Shown: positions 1 to 7,580, numbered from the stretch's first letter. The stretch: 31,242 bases of DNA from JBDHRG01 sp039807445 (GCA_039807445.1 JBDHRG010000021.1:1-31242), one strand, 5' to 3'. Translations and numbers: made by a program. Notes: generated by a model not told the origin, from the sequence alone.

Positions 1-248
1 CGGCCGAGCTCGGCGACACGTCCGACCAGGTGCGCGAGTACCTGGCGCGCACCGCCCCGCGGCTGCTGGCGTGGCTGGCGACCGAGGCCAACGCCGAACA
101 GGCCATCGCCAGCCTGCGCGCGCAACCGCAGGACGGTCTGGTGGCCGTGCTGATGCGGGCGATGCACGGCCAGGTGCGCAGCCAAGTGCGCACCCCCGGC
201 GCGCGCGCGAAGGCCGAGGACGACGCCGCCGGGAGGGCTGACCGATGA
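1..248 (+). CDS. Hypothetical protein, C-terminal part (5' end outside window)
   Basis: The frame is open from base 3, so this is the 3' end of a longer gene. The visible 81 residues are Ala/Arg-rich and probably helical, with no motif I recognise; the tail is charged and low in complexity. Its stop overlaps the next start codon as ATGA (245-248), so the two genes are probably translationally coupled. It lies inside the integrated element that ends at tRNA-Pro, so it is probably accessory cargo or a phage/ICE gene. Function unknown. A start at the GTG near base 30 is possible, but the open upstream frame makes truncation by the window edge more likely. Confidence 0.55.
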   Translation, partial: AELGDTSDQVREYLARTAPRLLAWLATEANAEQAIASLRAQPQDGLVAVLMRAMHGQVRSQVRTPGARAKAEDDAAGRADR

Positions 249-526
249 GCGACACCGTGATCCAGTGGCCGATCCGTCCGGAGGGCCGCCGCATCCGCCG
301 CAACGAGAAGTTCATGCTCGTCGTGACACGGCGCGATGGCTCGACCCAAGTCATCGGGCGCGGCTGGACCGCCCGACAGTGCGTGACGCTGATCCGGGCA
401 TACCGCTCCCTGCTACCCGACCGGCCTGACGGTCCGAGCCGACCCGTCAGCATCGAGGCACACCCGGAATGGATGGCTGAGTTCTTCGAACCCCCCGCGG
501 CTGATGACGCCGAGCCCTGCGACTGA
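245..526 (+). CDS. Small hypothetical protein of the mobile element (93 aa)
   Basis: The ATG lies in an ATGA overlap with the previous gene and has a purine-rich GGGAGGG stretch just upstream. The protein has a basic N-terminal third (an RRIRRNEK segment near residues 15-22), a short probable beta region with a conserved-looking Trp (GRGWTARQ, about residues 39-46), and an acidic Pro-rich end. I do not recognise the family. Size, coupling and position suggest a small element-encoded protein, perhaps DNA-binding or modulatory, but that is a guess. The downstream DUF5681 remnant starts 21 bases after its stop, so the three plus-strand frames look like one transcription unit. Confidence 0.55.
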   Translation: MSDTVIQWPIRPEGRRIRRNEKFMLVVTRRDGSTQVIGRGWTARQCVTLIRAYRSLLPDRPDGPSRPVSIEAHPEWMAEFFEPPAADDAEPCD

Positions 527-547
527 TCGAACAGCGAGGATCACGCG

Positions 548-799
548 ATGGCATGGAAGAAAGGCCAGTCCGGAAACCCCCGCGGCCGACCGCGCGACGA
601 CAGCGCGGCGCAGCGGCTGCGAGAACGGCTTGCCGAGCGCGCCGGCGAGGTGGTGGCGTCGTGGTCGATGCGGCGCTGGCCGGCGACCTGGCGACGGCTG
701 GCTGGCGAGCCCTGACCCCGGCCGGCGGCCCCAACCGAGCCCTCGGCAGCGCCCCCCGGCGAAGTCGGGAACCAGTACCTGCCGATCGCACCGGAGTGA
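548..799 (+). pseudogene. DUF5681-type protein, frameshifted
   Basis: The ATG at 548 follows a GAGGA ribosome-binding site and opens with KKGQSGNPRGRP, the hallmark of DUF5681 proteins found beside phage terminase-like and other mobile-element genes. The first frame reads sensibly for about 36 residues (RLRERLAERAGEVV), turns into unlikely Trp/Arg-rich sequence, and stops at 713-715. The expected continuation (VVDAALAGDLATA) appears in the next frame from about 661. A plausible tail ending in NQYLPIAPE lies back in the original frame and stops at 797-799. I read this as a gene broken by at least one indel. The alternative is a genuine 55-residue protein from 548 to 715. The motif is clear; the reconstruction after residue 36 is inference. 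Confidence 0.5.
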
Positions 800-932
800 G
801 TCCGGGGAGCCGGCGCCCGGGGGCCGCGGCGGTGCGCCCGGGCGCCCGGCGATCCCGAACCCTCCCCCTTGTCGACTCGCCCACCGTGGCGGGTGCGGTG
901 TGGCGCGTGGGCGGCGGGACGAGGCTCGGGCT

Positions 933-1127
933 TCAGGCCGCGCGCTGCTCGGTCTGCACCGGGTACAAGCCCGCCTCGCGCGCCTCGAGGATCACGATCT
1001 CGACGATCTCGCCGTCGGCGGCATAGCTGATGTTCACGTTCCAGTCCTGCGACACCTCGCGCGTGATCGGCTTGTCGTTGAAGCGGATCACGAGGATGTC
1101 GTCGTCCGGGTAGTAGGTCGTCCGCAT
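933..1127 (-). CDS. DUF2283 domain protein, putative antitoxin-like partner
   Basis: The 64-residue protein begins MRTTYYPDDDILVIRF and continues through an NISYAADGEIVEIVILEA segment, the typical pattern of DUF2283. Such proteins are small and beta-rich and are often encoded directly beside DUF4258 or other small toxin-like proteins. Its ATG (1125-1127) comes two bases after the stop of the DUF4258 gene, so the two are surely co-transcribed, behind the integrase. The tail (residues 55-64) is short and basic. The family assignment is strong. An antitoxin role rests only on pairing and size; no biochemical function for DUF2283 is established that I know of. It converges with the plus-strand element genes. 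Confidence 0.75.
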   Translation of the reverse strand: MRTTYYPDDDILVIRFNDKPITREVSQDWNVNISYAADGEIVEIVILEAREAGLYPVQTEQRAA

Positions 1128-1129
1128 GG

Positions 1130-1384
1130 TCAGCCCTCCGGCTGGAAGTGGTGCATCACGGTCTTGACGATGATCGCTTCGCCGATGACCACGGCTGCAC
1201 AGATCAGGTTATCAGCGCGGTCGGGGCAGTGCTTGAACAGCCAGGCGTGGCGCTCGTCCTTGTGCTTGAGCGTGCCGGTCTCGATCACCTCGAGCAGCAG
1301 GGCTTCGGGGATGCCGCGCTCGACCATGCGTTCACAGGCGTGGATGGTCAACCGCACCGGCCGCTGGAAGCGCACGCTGAACAT
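1130..1384 (-). CDS. DUF4258 domain protein, putative toxin-like
   Basis: The 84-residue protein has the DUF4258 pattern: LTIHACERMVERGIPEALLLEVIETG (residues 12-37, split here only for description), then KDERHAWLFKH and a beta-hairpin end IVKTVMHHF. The conserved HACERMVERGI helix and terminal HH are what I rely on. The family is small, has been linked to RelE-like folds, and frequently occurs as the first gene of a pair with a small partner. Here its ATG overlaps the integrase stop by one base (TGATG at 1386-1382) and the DUF2283 gene follows after two bases, giving a three-gene operon int-DUF4258-DUF2283. A toxin role is inference from this arrangement. Confidence 0.75.
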   Translation of the reverse strand: MFSVRFQRPVRLTIHACERMVERGIPEALLLEVIETGTLKHKDERHAWLFKHCPDRADNLICAAVVIGEAIIVKTVMHHFQPEG

Positions 1385-2757
1385 CAGATCGCGCCCCGCG
1401 TCGGCAGCGTGATCACGTTCGATTCGGCCGGCAGCAGCGCGCACAGGTGCCGTAGCTCGCGATCCCACTTCGCGAGCGCAGCCTGTTTCTCGGCGGCGCG
1501 GTTGTGCCGGTCGTACACGGCGGCGATGCCGGCGAGCGGCAGGGCGTGTGCGAGCAGCGCTTCGGCGGTCAACGGGTCGATGCCGATCCGGGCCCAATGC
1601 GTGCGAGCGGTGCGGCGAAGGTCGTGGGGCGTCAGCTTGGCGAGCCCGAGGCGGCCGACGGATGCCTCTTTCCGCGCGAGTCCGCGCCGGTTCTTGGGCT
1701 CGGTCTGCTCGTTTTCGCTCGGCTCGCCGTGCTTGCGGTCGAGGGCGCGCGACAGCGAGCGGACAGCCATCGGCCGATCCGCGCCTTGGCTGCTCGGGAA
1801 CAGGTACGCCGAGGCGCCGGACAACTCTCCGGCGCGTGCGATCAGCTCGCGTGCGAGCGCGGGCAGCGGCACGTCGTGCGCTCGGCGCGACTTCATCCGC
1901 GTGGCAGGGATGCGCCACCAGCCGGCGCCAAGGTCGAACTCGGCTTTGCGTGCCTCGGCGATCTCGCCAGGGCGGCAGCCGAGCACCAGCACCAGCCGGA
2001 GCGCGAGCGTCGTCGGCTCTTCCAGGCCGCACGTCTGAATGCCCGTCCAGAAGACGCCGACCTCGGCCTCGGAAAGCACGCGCTCGCGCGTCTGCTCGGC
2101 GGTCTTCCGCAGCCTGGCGATCGGGTTGAAGTCGATCACGCCGCGCTCGACACCGAAGCTCAGCAGGCGCGACAAGCTGCCGTGCAGCCGATTCGCCAGC
2201 ACCACGGCGCCGCGGTCGCGCACGCCGTCGAGCACGAGCACGACTTGCCGGGCGGAGAGGTCTTTGACGCGCACGCCGCCGAGCGTGGGCAGGATGTCTT
2301 TGTGGAGCTGGCGCAGCCGCTCGGCGCCGCTCGGGGTGCTGCTCAGCTCGCGCTGCCACCACTCTTCGGCCAGCGCTGCCAGCGTCGGTGCCTCGCGCTC
2401 TGCGACGGCCGCGCGCTCGGCCGCCTCGCGCTTGGCCTGCTCGATGTCGGCCGGGTCCTGCCCCTCTTTGACCAGCGTGTGAATCTCGATGGCCCGGGCC
2501 CGGGCATCTTGCAGTGTCAGGGCCCGGCCCTCTGCCGCGCCGGCGGCTGCCATCGCTTCGGCGTGCGCCCCGGCCCGCTTCGGGTCGAGGTAGTGTCCGA
2601 TCGTGAGGCGGCGGGCGCGGTCGAGGGTCGGGCTGCGGTACGCCACCTTCCAGGTGCGGACGCCGGTCTTGCCCACGTGCAGTTCGAGCCCGTGGCGCCC
2701 GTCGCGCAGGACGGTGCCGGGCTTGGCGGCGCGGATCGCAGTATCGGTCAGAGCCAT
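1384..2757 (-). CDS. P4-type tyrosine integrase of an element in tRNA-Pro
   Basis: This site-specific recombinase is 457 residues long. It has an N-terminal DUF4102 arm-binding domain (about residues 1-85; MALTDTAIRAAKPG), a SAM-like core-binding domain (about 125-220) and a catalytic domain. Visible active-site residues are R262 (CRPGE), K289 (RMKSRR), H378 and R381 (HDLRR), H404 and the nucleophile Y415 (AVYDRH). A charged insertion at about residues 342-370, just before HDLRR, is longer than in most relatives. The start at 2757 has an AGGAG site 8-9 bases upstream. The gene starts about 175 bases from the tRNA-Pro attachment site and reads away from it, so the element lies to its left. The frame is complete and looks functional. 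Confidence 0.93.
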   Translation of the reverse strand: MALTDTAIRAAKPGTVLRDGRHGLELHVGKTGVRTWKVAYRSPTLDRARRLTIGHYLDPKRAGAHAEAMAAAGAAEGRALTLQDARARAIEIHTLVKEGQDPADIEQAKREAAERAAVAEREAPTLAALAEEWWQRELSSTPSGAERLRQLHKDILPTLGGVRVKDLSARQVVLVLDGVRDRGAVVLANRLHGSLSRLLSFGVERGVIDFNPIARLRKTAEQTRERVLSEAEVGVFWTGIQTCGLEEPTTLALRLVLVLGCRPGEIAEARKAEFDLGAGWWRIPATRMKSRRAHDVPLPALARELIARAGELSGASAYLFPSSQGADRPMAVRSLSRALDRKHGEPSENEQTEPKNRRGLARKEASVGRLGLAKLTPHDLRRTARTHWARIGIDPLTAEALLAHALPLAGIAAVYDRHNRAAEKQAALAKWDRELRHLCALLPAESNVITLPTRGAI

Positions 2758-2783
2758 GCGTGTTCTCCTGCATGAGCGACGCC

Positions 2784-2930
2784 GCGAGCAACAGCGCGAG
2801 CAACAAATTGGTGCGCTTGTACGGCATCGCTTGAGACGTTATGACACCGACTATCAAGGCAAGTGCTTGATCAAGCAAGAGTGATTGATACGGCTTGGGA
2901 CCTTATGAAACGGCTTGAGACAATCGTTAA
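2784..2930. repeat. Attachment-site arm region with short repeats
   Basis: The stretch between the integrase start and the tRNA core holds two copies of GCGAGCAACA (2784-2793, 2796-2805) and three copies of a GCTTGRGAC motif (from 2829, 2893 and 2913), two of them in the longer form ACGGCTTGRGAC. There is also a palindrome CTTGATCAAG at 2866-2875. Arm-type integrase and excisionase sites lie in just this position in P4/lambda-type elements. The repeats are seen; their role as arm sites is inference. The region also presumably holds the integrase promoter, which I could not place with confidence. Confidence 0.45.
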
Positions 2931-2980
<50 letters not shown>

Positions 2981-2988
2981 GACAAAAC

Positions 2989-3026
2989 AACGGCTTGGAT
3001 CGCAGGGTCCGAGCCGTTTTCCTTTT
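2989..3026 (+). terminator. Rho-independent terminator of tRNA-Pro
   Basis: A hairpin AACGGCTTGGA / TCCGAGCCGTT with an eight-base loop (2989-3018) is followed by a T-rich tract (TTTTCCTTTTT). It starts nine bases after the tRNA 3' end, so it is probably the native tRNA-Pro terminator, now separated from the promoter by the inserted element. Confidence 0.8.
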
Positions 3027-3183
3027 TGTGATTCCTCGGTGGTTCCTTTCGTGGTTCCTCGAATCATGCCGGTGAAGACGCCGTTTGTTCGTGATCAGGC
3101 CATTGCCCTGCTCGCAGAGCGGTCCCGGCGCCCGTTGGGCGGCGAGTCTAAACTTTGTAGTTTCTGTCACAGAGTGCACTGCC

Positions 3184-4125
3184 ATGCGCTCGTTGCTGTC
3201 TCTGATCGCCGCAGCCTGGCTTGCGGCGAGCGCGTCCGCGTCGGCCGGCCCCTTTGAGATGCTCGGCCAGGCGCGCTCGGTTTCGATCGCTGCGACGCTC
3301 AGCCTCGACGATTGGGAGACGGGCGATTTCCGGTCACTCTCCGGCAGCGACTACCGCGTCGCCCCTGATCTCGGCACCTTCGATGCGGCTGTCGGCCTGA
3401 GCGGCTTTTTCCTGTACACCTCGGCCGGCGCAGCCAGCGGCTCGGGTCGCGCCGCACAGCGTTCGACGCTGGCGAGCGATGCGATCCGTTTCGACGGCTT
3501 CGCCGATGTCTACGTCGGCGGCTACGCCAACTGGAACGGCTACGTCACCGCCTCGGGCGGTGCGTTCTCGTCGTTCTACGTCGAATTCGCCGTCACCGCG
3601 CCCCTGCGGGTGCGTCTCGACATGAGCAGCATGGGGGTGACAGGGGATGGCGCCGATACCGACTTCCGGTTCGCGCTGCTCGGCCCCGATGGCACCGCGG
3701 TCTGGGATCAGACCTGGATCATTGCCGACCCCTACGGCAGCCCGCGATACACCTATTCGACCGTTCTGTCGCTCGCGCCCGGTCGCCACACGCTGGGCAG
3801 CTACCTCGCGGCCTACTCGTGGTTCGAATCGAGCTACGGCGGCGCCGGACAAGCCAGCGCGATGTACGCGCTGACTCCGCTGACGCCGAGCGTGCAGCTC
3901 GCGGGCGGCGATTCACTGGCGCTGCTCGCGCTGGGTCTCGCACTGGGCGCCCTGCGCACGGGGCGACCGCTGCGCCGCCGAGGGGTGGGGTCGGCGCGGC
4001 GCCATGAGCGCGGGCCGCTTCAGAGCGGCAGGCCGGCTTCGTCGGCGTCGATGATCTCGGGCTCGGTGGCAGCGGCTTCGGCCCATTCCCGGCTCGCCGG
4101 TGCCTCGAGCACCGTGCGGACGTAG
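3184..4125 (+). CDS. Secreted protein with PEP-CTERM-like C-terminal tail
   Basis: The ATG at 3184 opens a clear Sec signal peptide (MRSLLSLIAAAWLAASASASAG, cleavage probably near residue 22). Residues 23-240 are Gly/Ser/Tyr-rich with alternating hydrophobic residues, like the beta-sandwich domains of exported surface proteins. Near residues 241-265 there is a hydrophobic helix (DSLALLALGLALGAL) followed by RTGRPLRRR, which looks like the membrane segment and Arg cluster of a PEP-CTERM sorting signal, although the Pro-Glu-Pro triad is missing. About 50 low-complexity residues follow and run antisense into the GST gene for 106 bases. The true end may be near 4000, with a lost stop or indel. 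No function is recognised; a surface or matrix role is inference. Confidence 0.6.
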   Translation: MRSLLSLIAAAWLAASASASAGPFEMLGQARSVSIAATLSLDDWETGDFRSLSGSDYRVAPDLGTFDAAVGLSGFFLYTSAGAASGSGRAAQRSTLASDAIRFDGFADVYVGGYANWNGYVTASGGAFSSFYVEFAVTAPLRVRLDMSSMGVTGDGADTDFRFALLGPDGTAVWDQTWIIADPYGSPRYTYSTVLSLAPGRHTLGSYLAAYSWFESSYGGAGQASAMYALTPLTPSVQLAGGDSLALLALGLALGALRTGRPLRRRGVGSARRHERGPLQSGRPASSASMISGSVAAASAHSRLAGASSTVRT

Positions 4126-4688
4126 GCGCGCGCCACCTCGTCGCCGTCGACGCCGTAAGTGGTGAAGCGGAACGCCACCGGCACGTACATCGCGTCGGCG
4201 ATCGAGAAGCGGCCGAACAGCCACGGCCCGCCGTCGCCATGCAGGGTGCGGCAGTCACGCCAGAGCGTGTGGATGCGCGCGATGTCTTCTTCGCACGCTT
4301 CGGACGGCGTCACGCGTCGCCGCGCGCGGCAATTCATCGGCATTTCGTAGCGCAGCGCCTGGAAGCCGGCGTGCATCTCGGCGCTGACCACGCGCGCCAG
4401 CGCCCGCACGGCGGGGTCGGCCGGCCAGCCGCGGCCGGGGGCGAGCACGTCGGCGACATACTCGGCGATCGCCAGCGAATCCCACACCGTCAGCTCGCCG
4501 TGCTTGAGCACCGGCACGCGTCCGGACGGGGTATGGGCCTTGATCAGCGCTTCGGTGTCGGGCGTGTCGAGTGGCACGCGGATCTCGCGGAAGGGAATGC
4601 CGAGCTGCCTGAGCAAGAACCAGGCACGCAGCGACCAGGACGAATAGTTCTTGTTGCCGATGACGAGGATGAGGTCGTCGGATGCCAT
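4020..4688 (-). CDS. Glutathione S-transferase family protein
   Basis: This 222-residue cytosolic protein has an N-terminal thioredoxin-like domain starting LVIGNKNYSSWSLRAW, with candidate catalytic serines in SSWS near residues 12-15. The GRVPVL and DSLAIAEYV segments carry the usual cis-Pro and glutathione gamma-Glu binding positions. A helical C-terminal domain contains FSIADAMYVPV. Such enzymes conjugate or reduce substrates with glutathione; the substrate here is unknown. I chose ATG 4688 because GGAGGAGG stands five bases upstream; an in-frame ATG at 4715 lacks a good site. It is divergent from tpm and its 3' end overlaps the opposing secreted-protein frame. Confidence 0.88.
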   Translation of the reverse strand: MASDDLILVIGNKNYSSWSLRAWFLLRQLGIPFREIRVPLDTPDTEALIKAHTPSGRVPVLKHGELTVWDSLAIAEYVADVLAPGRGWPADPAVRALARVVSAEMHAGFQALRYEMPMNCRARRRVTPSEACEEDIARIHTLWRDCRTLHGDGGPWLFGRFSIADAMYVPVAFRFTTYGVDGDEVARAYVRTVLEAPASREWAEAAATEPEIIDADEAGLPL

Positions 4689-4840
4689 GGGAAGCCTCCT
4701 CCAGCCCGGGAACACGGGCAGGACGCGTCGAGTTTAGTCCCACCGGCGCCGGCCCGCGCGAGCAGAGCGGCAAGTCGGCCGCGCGCGTTCGCGCTATCAT
4801 CCGCCGGCCGTGATCGACGGCGCGACGGCGGAGCAGGGCC

Positions 4841-5497
4841 TTGGAAGCATCCTTCTGGCATGAGCGATGGGAGCGCGGCCAGCTCGGCTTCCACCAGGAC
4901 GAGCACAATCCTTACCTGGTGCGTCATTTTTCCCGGCTCGGGCTCGCACCCGGCGACACGGTGTTCGTGCCGCTGTGCGGCAAGAGCCTGGACATGCTGT
5001 GGCTGGTCGGCGAGGGCTACCGCGTGCTCGGTGTCGAACTGTCGTCGCGCGCGGTGCAGGACTTCTTCGCCGAGAACGGCCTCGAGTCCGAACCCGAGCA
5101 GGACGGCGCCTTCACGCGCTGGCGCTGCGGTGCGCTCGAGCTGCTGTGCGGCGACTTCTTCGCGCTGGGGCCCGCACACCTGGCCGGAGTGCGCGGTGTC
5201 TACGACCGTGCGGCGCTGATCGCGCTTCCCGCCGCGATGCGCCGCCGCTACGTGGCGCAGCTGGCGCGGGTGCTGCCGGCGGCGCTGCCGACGCTGCTGG
5301 TCACGCTCGACTACCCGCCAGCCGAGCGCGAGGGGCCGCCGTTCAGCGTCGACGAGGCCGAGGTACGCGCGCTGTACGCGCCGGCGTACGCGGTCGAGCC
5401 GCTGGCGCGCATCGACCTGCTCGAAACCCAGCCGCGCTACCGCGCGCGCGGCCTGAGCCGCATCGAGGATTGCGTATACCGGCTGCGGCCGGCCTGA
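4841..5497 (+). CDS. tpm: Thiopurine S-methyltransferase (TPMT family)
   Basis: The 218-residue protein starts with TTG and reads MEASFWHERWERGQLGFHQ, the standard opening of bacterial Tpm. The SAM-binding motif is in VFVPLCGKSLDMLWL (residues 41-55), followed by GVELSSRAV and the YDRAALIALP motif near 120-129. The family transfers methyl groups from S-adenosylmethionine to thiols and, in some bacteria, to selenium or tellurium oxyanions, giving volatile or less toxic products. The length matches the family. A TATCAT hexamer at 4794-4799 could be its -10 box, with no convincing -35. It lies between the divergent GST gene and the convergent fdhD. Confidence 0.93.
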   Translation: MEASFWHERWERGQLGFHQDEHNPYLVRHFSRLGLAPGDTVFVPLCGKSLDMLWLVGEGYRVLGVELSSRAVQDFFAENGLESEPEQDGAFTRWRCGALELLCGDFFALGPAHLAGVRGVYDRAALIALPAAMRRRYVAQLARVLPAALPTLLVTLDYPPAEREGPPFSVDEAEVRALYAPAYAVEPLARIDLLETQPRYRARGLSRIEDCVYRLRPA

Positions 5498-5517
5498 GAC
5501 GGCGGGTTCGACAGGGC

Positions 5518-6423
5518 TCAGTCCTCCGGCGCCGGCGCCGGTGACGCCGGGCGCGGCGGCGGCGGGGCGTCGAAGATCATGCGTTCGGCGCCGTGGTAGA
5601 CCAGGAAATGACGGCCGCGCAGCCGGCCGATCAGCGTCAGCCCGACCTGGCGCGCGACCGCGACCCCCATCTGCGTGGTGCCCGAGCGCGACATCAGCAC
5701 CGGCACGCCCATCTGCGCCATCTTGATCACCATCTCCGAAGTCAGCCGGCCGGTGGTGTAGAACATCTTGTCGGCGCCGGCTACGTCGTTCAGCCACATC
5801 CAGCCCGAGATCGCGTCGACCGCGTTGTGGCGGCCGACGTCTTCGACGAAGCACAGGATCTCGTCGCCGCGACACAACGCGCAGCCGTGCACCGAGCCGG
5901 TGGTCTTGTAGATGGTCGGCTGTCGGCGCAGCGTCTCGACCAGTGCGTAGAGTCCGGACTGCCGGTACCGCGGCGCCTCGAGGCGCGTCGCCTCGAGCTT
6001 GTCGACGATGCGGCCGAACATCGTGCCCTGGCCGCAACCGGTGGTCACGGTGCGGCTGGCGAGCTTGCCTTCCCAGCCCCCGACGCCGACGCACGTGCTC
6101 ACCGCGACCGCCTCGACCTCCCAGTCGACCTGCACCGCGACGATGTCTTCGAGCCGCTCGACGAAGCCCTGGTTGCGCAGATAGCCGAGCGCGAGCCACT
6201 CGGGCTGCATGCCGATCGTCATCAGCGTCACCACCTCACGTTTGTCGACGTACAGCGTCAGCGGACGCTCCATCGGGATGTGGATGTCGCGCGACCGGCC
6301 GTACTCGTCGGCGACCGTGATAGGGTAGGCGGCTTCGAGACCGGCACGGGTCATCTGCGGACGGTAGGGAGGCATTGTTCGGGAGGGCGGCGAGTGGTCC
6401 GGCAAAGCCTCACCCTGCAACAT
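5518..6423 (-). CDS. fdhD: Formate dehydrogenase accessory sulfurtransferase FdhD
   Basis: FdhD passes sulfur from IscS to the molybdenum cofactor of formate dehydrogenases. Family marks are DEYGRSRDIHIPMERPLTLYV near the start, the TTGCGQGTMFG loop (residues 128-137) and VEDVGRHNAVDAISGW (residues 193-208). The usual CxxC of the active loop reads CGQG here, with only C130; a separate CALC (181-184) occurs just before the nucleotide-binding part. The end is Pro/Ala-rich and probably disordered. Starts at 6423, 6375 or 6354 are possible; none has a strong ribosome-binding site, so the first 16-23 residues are uncertain. No formate dehydrogenase subunit is visible in the window. It is convergent with tpm. 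Confidence 0.92.
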   Translation of the reverse strand: MLQGEALPDHSPPSRTMPPYRPQMTRAGLEAAYPITVADEYGRSRDIHIPMERPLTLYVDKREVVTLMTIGMQPEWLALGYLRNQGFVERLEDIVAVQVDWEVEAVAVSTCVGVGGWEGKLASRTVTTGCGQGTMFGRIVDKLEATRLEAPRYRQSGLYALVETLRRQPTIYKTTGSVHGCALCRGDEILCFVEDVGRHNAVDAISGWMWLNDVAGADKMFYTTGRLTSEMVIKMAQMGVPVLMSRSGTTQMGVAVARQVGLTLIGRLRGRHFLVYHGAERMIFDAPPPPRPASPAPAPED

Positions 6424-6566
6424 CGGGAAGTGTTCGTCCAGCGGGCATGCGATGCGGGCAGGGCGATCGCGCTGTGCGTTCGTGAGAGCGGCCGAAGCCG
6501 GGGAAATCCCCTGTCCCGATTCGCCGGCATATCTCGTCAGTCCGGCCGGGCGTGGATCGAAGATCG

Positions 6567-6572
6567 TATAAT
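6567..6572 (+). promoter_or_regulatory. Perfect TATAAT -10 box before the DUF6635-like gene
   Basis: A consensus TATAAT stands 37 bases before the ATG at 6609 and is unusual in this G+C-rich background. I see no good -35 hexamer at 16-18 bases spacing, so an activator or a weak -35 would be needed. Confidence 0.4.
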
Positions 6573-6608
6573 CCGGTGCATTTCCGCAGGTTCGACGCAG
6601 GGGGGGCG

Positions 6609-7580
6609 ATGCAAGGGCTCGAGCGCTTCGAGATCGAGCGGGGGCTCACGGAGGGGCTGCACCGCTATTTCGAGCAGCGGCGCGGGCGGATCGCTCCGTT
6701 CGCTACGGAGCATTTCGGCTGGAAGGGCGCCTGGCGCCTGAATCGGCGGGCGTTCGGCAAGGATCTGCTGCGCACACCGGCGAACGTGGCTTGGGCCGGA
6801 CCGTACCTGTTGCTGCGCGGCGTCGGGAGTCTCGGCCGGAAGGCGGGCTTAGGCGGGATCGCGGCGCGGTTCGAGCGGCTCCCGGCAGGCTTCAAGACCG
6901 ATGTCGAGCGCGAGCTCGAATGGCTGTTGTACAGCGAATTGCTCGAGCTGCCGTTCGACGATGGCGCGCGCCGCTGCGAGCGCGATGCGTTGCTCGAAGC
7001 CGTGCTGCGGACGCCGGCGGTCGAGGTGCTGTTCAGGGAAGCGTTGGCCGAGCTCGATGCGCTCGCCAGCCGGCGGCCACAGGCGCGCGAGCGGCTGGCG
7101 CGTTTCCTCGGCGATTACGCGAGCACGCGCACGGCGGCGGCGGAACTGTCCGGTGCCCTGCTGAACCTGGCCGCGGGTGCCGCCGCTTTCCAGCAGCTGA
7201 CGCCGGGCGTGGTCGGCATGGGCAGCGCGGCGGCGGCGGGCATCGCGCAACAATTGGCGATCGCCAATTTCGCGCTCGGTCCGACGCTGGGCAGCCTCTA
7301 CTACGGTGCGTTCCCGGTGGCGGCTTCGACCGGCCTGCTCGCGGCGACGACCGGCGGGCTGATGGCGCTGTTCGGCGTGGTGTCGGCGCTGTCCGGGATC
7401 GTCACCGATCCGCTGCAGCAGCGCCTGGGATTGCATGCGCGCCGTTTGCACCGTCTGCTCGATGCGCTCGAAGCCGAGTGGAGCCGGGGCGAGGGGCGTC
7501 TGGTGCTGCGCGACGCCTATGCTGCACGCGTGTTCGACCTGATCGATCTGCTGCAAGCGGCTGCACGCGCCCTGAGCTGA
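6609..7580 (+). CDS. DUF6635-like membrane-associated protein
   Basis: The 323-residue protein starts at an ATG preceded by AGGGGGG. Residues 1-160 are soluble and charged, with RRGRIAPFATEHFGWKGA near 20-40 and a helical Arg/Glu-rich stretch after that. Residues about 175-275 are Ala/Gly-rich and hydrophobic and could hold three or four membrane segments (for example LGPTLGSLYYGAFPVAAS and LMALFGVVSALSGIV). The end returns to amphipathic helix (LHRLLDALEAEWSRG). I recall similar proteins from Betaproteobacteria as DUF6635, but the family name is from memory and no function is known to me. It stands alone between the divergent fdhD and the convergent folE2. Confidence 0.7.
   Translation: MQGLERFEIERGLTEGLHRYFEQRRGRIAPFATEHFGWKGAWRLNRRAFGKDLLRTPANVAWAGPYLLLRGVGSLGRKAGLGGIAARFERLPAGFKTDVERELEWLLYSELLELPFDDGARRCERDALLEAVLRTPAVEVLFREALAELDALASRRPQARERLARFLGDYASTRTAAAELSGALLNLAAGAAAFQQLTPGVVGMGSAAAAGIAQQLAIANFALGPTLGSLYYGAFPVAASTGLLAATTGGLMALFGVVSALSGIVTDPLQQRLGLHARRLHRLLDALEAEWSRGEGRLVLRDAYAARVFDLIDLLQAAARALS

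Noticed and set aside
1504..2775. Plus-strand 423-codon frame opposite the integrase
   Set aside because: Shadow of the integrase gene with low-complexity composition and no motif.
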